Shown: piece after piece, positions 6,495 through 6,886 of the stretch
Layout of the letters: each line of letters starts with the position of its first letter
Numbering within the stretch: position 1 is the first letter of the stretch
Assembly (NCBI GenBank): GCA_965661115.1
Contig: CBFICO010000120.1
Coordinates: 1-6,886 of the forward strand
DNA from: UBA6770 sp965661115
Lineage (GTDB): Bacteria; Bacteroidota; Bacteroidia; Flavobacteriales_G; Salibacteraceae
Reading direction: 5' to 3'
Length of the DNA stretch: 6,886 bases
The notes under the pieces: generated by a model
Databases searched by the model: none
What the model was told of the DNA's origin: nothing
What the model saw: only the letters and a program-made list of their open reading frames with translations
Program-made: the position numbers and the translations under genes

Positions 6495-6886
6495 TTACGA
6501 ATGTGACTTCACGTATTTGTCAATTGCTTCAACAGCGTCGTCTTCGTAGCTTTTTGCTTCTACTACTGATATTACTTCCTCAACTAATCCAGGTACAATA
6601 TCACCTTTAAAACCAAGACCAATAGCAAAACGCGAAATCTTAGAAATTTCATCAGGATCCTTTACGCCGTCTGCCATCACCATACGACCTAAGTTCCACA
6701 ATTGAATGTAGCGTTCTTGCTTACTAGAAGGAGGGGTGAAGGGTAACGAGTCAACATTTTTAATGATCTCCTGTACAGTTTCTTCAGAGATTTCGTATTT
6801 ACGAGCAATACGAAGTAATAACTTGTATTCAGCATCGTCAATAGTTCCGTCAGCGCCAGCAATACGTACTAGGTTTCTGATATGGC
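6495..6886 (-). CDS. TerB-like (tellurite-resistance TerB fold) protein, 3' part; 5' end outside window
   Basis: The minus-strand frame is open from the right edge to the TAA at 6495-6497, giving 129 residues of a helical acidic protein. A TTG at 6701 could be read as the start of a 68-residue protein, but coding clearly continues upstream with HIRNLVRIAGADGTIDDAEY. Two copies of an acidic helix motif are visible: GADGTIDDAEYKLL near the start of the fragment and MADGVKDPDEISKI in the middle. This pattern of Asp residues followed by Glu at a helix start is typical of the TerB all-helical fold, which can bind divalent metal. TerB-like proteins are widespread and mostly uncharacterised, so a role in tellurite resistance should not be assumed. 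No other ter gene is visible. It precedes the tRNA-Arg gene on the same strand, separated by its own terminator. Confidence 0.75.
   Translation of the reverse strand, partial: HIRNLVRIAGADGTIDDAEYKLLLRIARKYEISEETVQEIIKNVDSLPFTPPSSKQERYIQLWNLGRMVMADGVKDPDEISKISRFAIGLGFKGDIVPGLVEEVISVVEAKSYEDDAVEAIDKYVKSHS

Noticed and set aside
6495..6701. A separate 68-residue protein starting at a TTG
   Set aside because: The frame stays open to the window edge and the upstream residues continue the TerB-like pattern, so this is the end of a longer gene.
6495..6886. Tellurite resistance operon
   Set aside because: Only one TerB-like domain is seen; no terA, terC, terD or terZ is present, and single TerB-like proteins are common without that role.
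1..6886. CRISPR arrays, insertion sequences, rRNA, riboswitches or tandem repeats
   Set aside because: Reading both strands showed no regularly spaced repeats, transposase motifs, rRNA sequence or known riboswitch core; all gene-free gaps are shorter than 300 bp and are explained by promoters, terminators and the tRNA.

Overview
The window looks like a chromosomal segment of a Bacteroidota bacterium. The order is not certain; it could be a member of Flavobacteriales or Cytophagales. The grounds are the long YidC with its Bacteroidota-style N-terminus and Lys-rich tail, a DUF6438-type lipoprotein, TAnnTTTG-type promoter boxes upstream of pyrG and the tRNA, and the lack of Shine-Dalgarno sequences before the starts. 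By rough hand count of sample lines, GC is about 40% in the core genes and about 30% in one sensor-kinase gene.

Layout from left to right. (1) The 3' end of a plus-strand sensor histidine kinase (1-309) runs in from the left edge. It converges on and overlaps by 15 bp a minus-strand operon. (2) Read in its own direction, that operon is pyrG (CTP synthase), then yidC (membrane insertase), a small Cys-rich DUF6438-like lipoprotein gene, and a hotdog-fold acyl-CoA thioesterase of the MenI/YdiI type. The junctions are tight: 23 bp, 2 bp and a 1-bp TAATG overlap. A TAnnTTTG box just upstream of pyrG gives it its own promoter. (3) An orphan membrane histidine kinase (4871-6211, minus) has six predicted membrane segments and an intact transmitter domain. 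Its stop codon lies inside a 17-bp-arm hairpin that probably ends its transcript. (4) A tRNA-Arg(ACG) gene (minus) has a recognisable promoter box and a strong terminator directly behind it. (5) The 3' part of a TerB-like gene (minus) runs off the right edge and ends in another clear terminator.

The operon links nucleotide supply, inner-membrane protein insertion, an envelope lipoprotein and probably a menaquinone-pathway or general thioesterase step. The co-transcription looks like housekeeping, and no pathway joins all four. The two kinases are unrelated in position, and neither has a response regulator in view.

I found no convincing undescribed system. The points most worth a second look are the AT-rich orphan kinase between tRNA-Arg and pyrG, the stop codon buried in a terminator stem, the four-cysteine lipoprotein inside the pyrG-yidC operon, and two start-site corrections.
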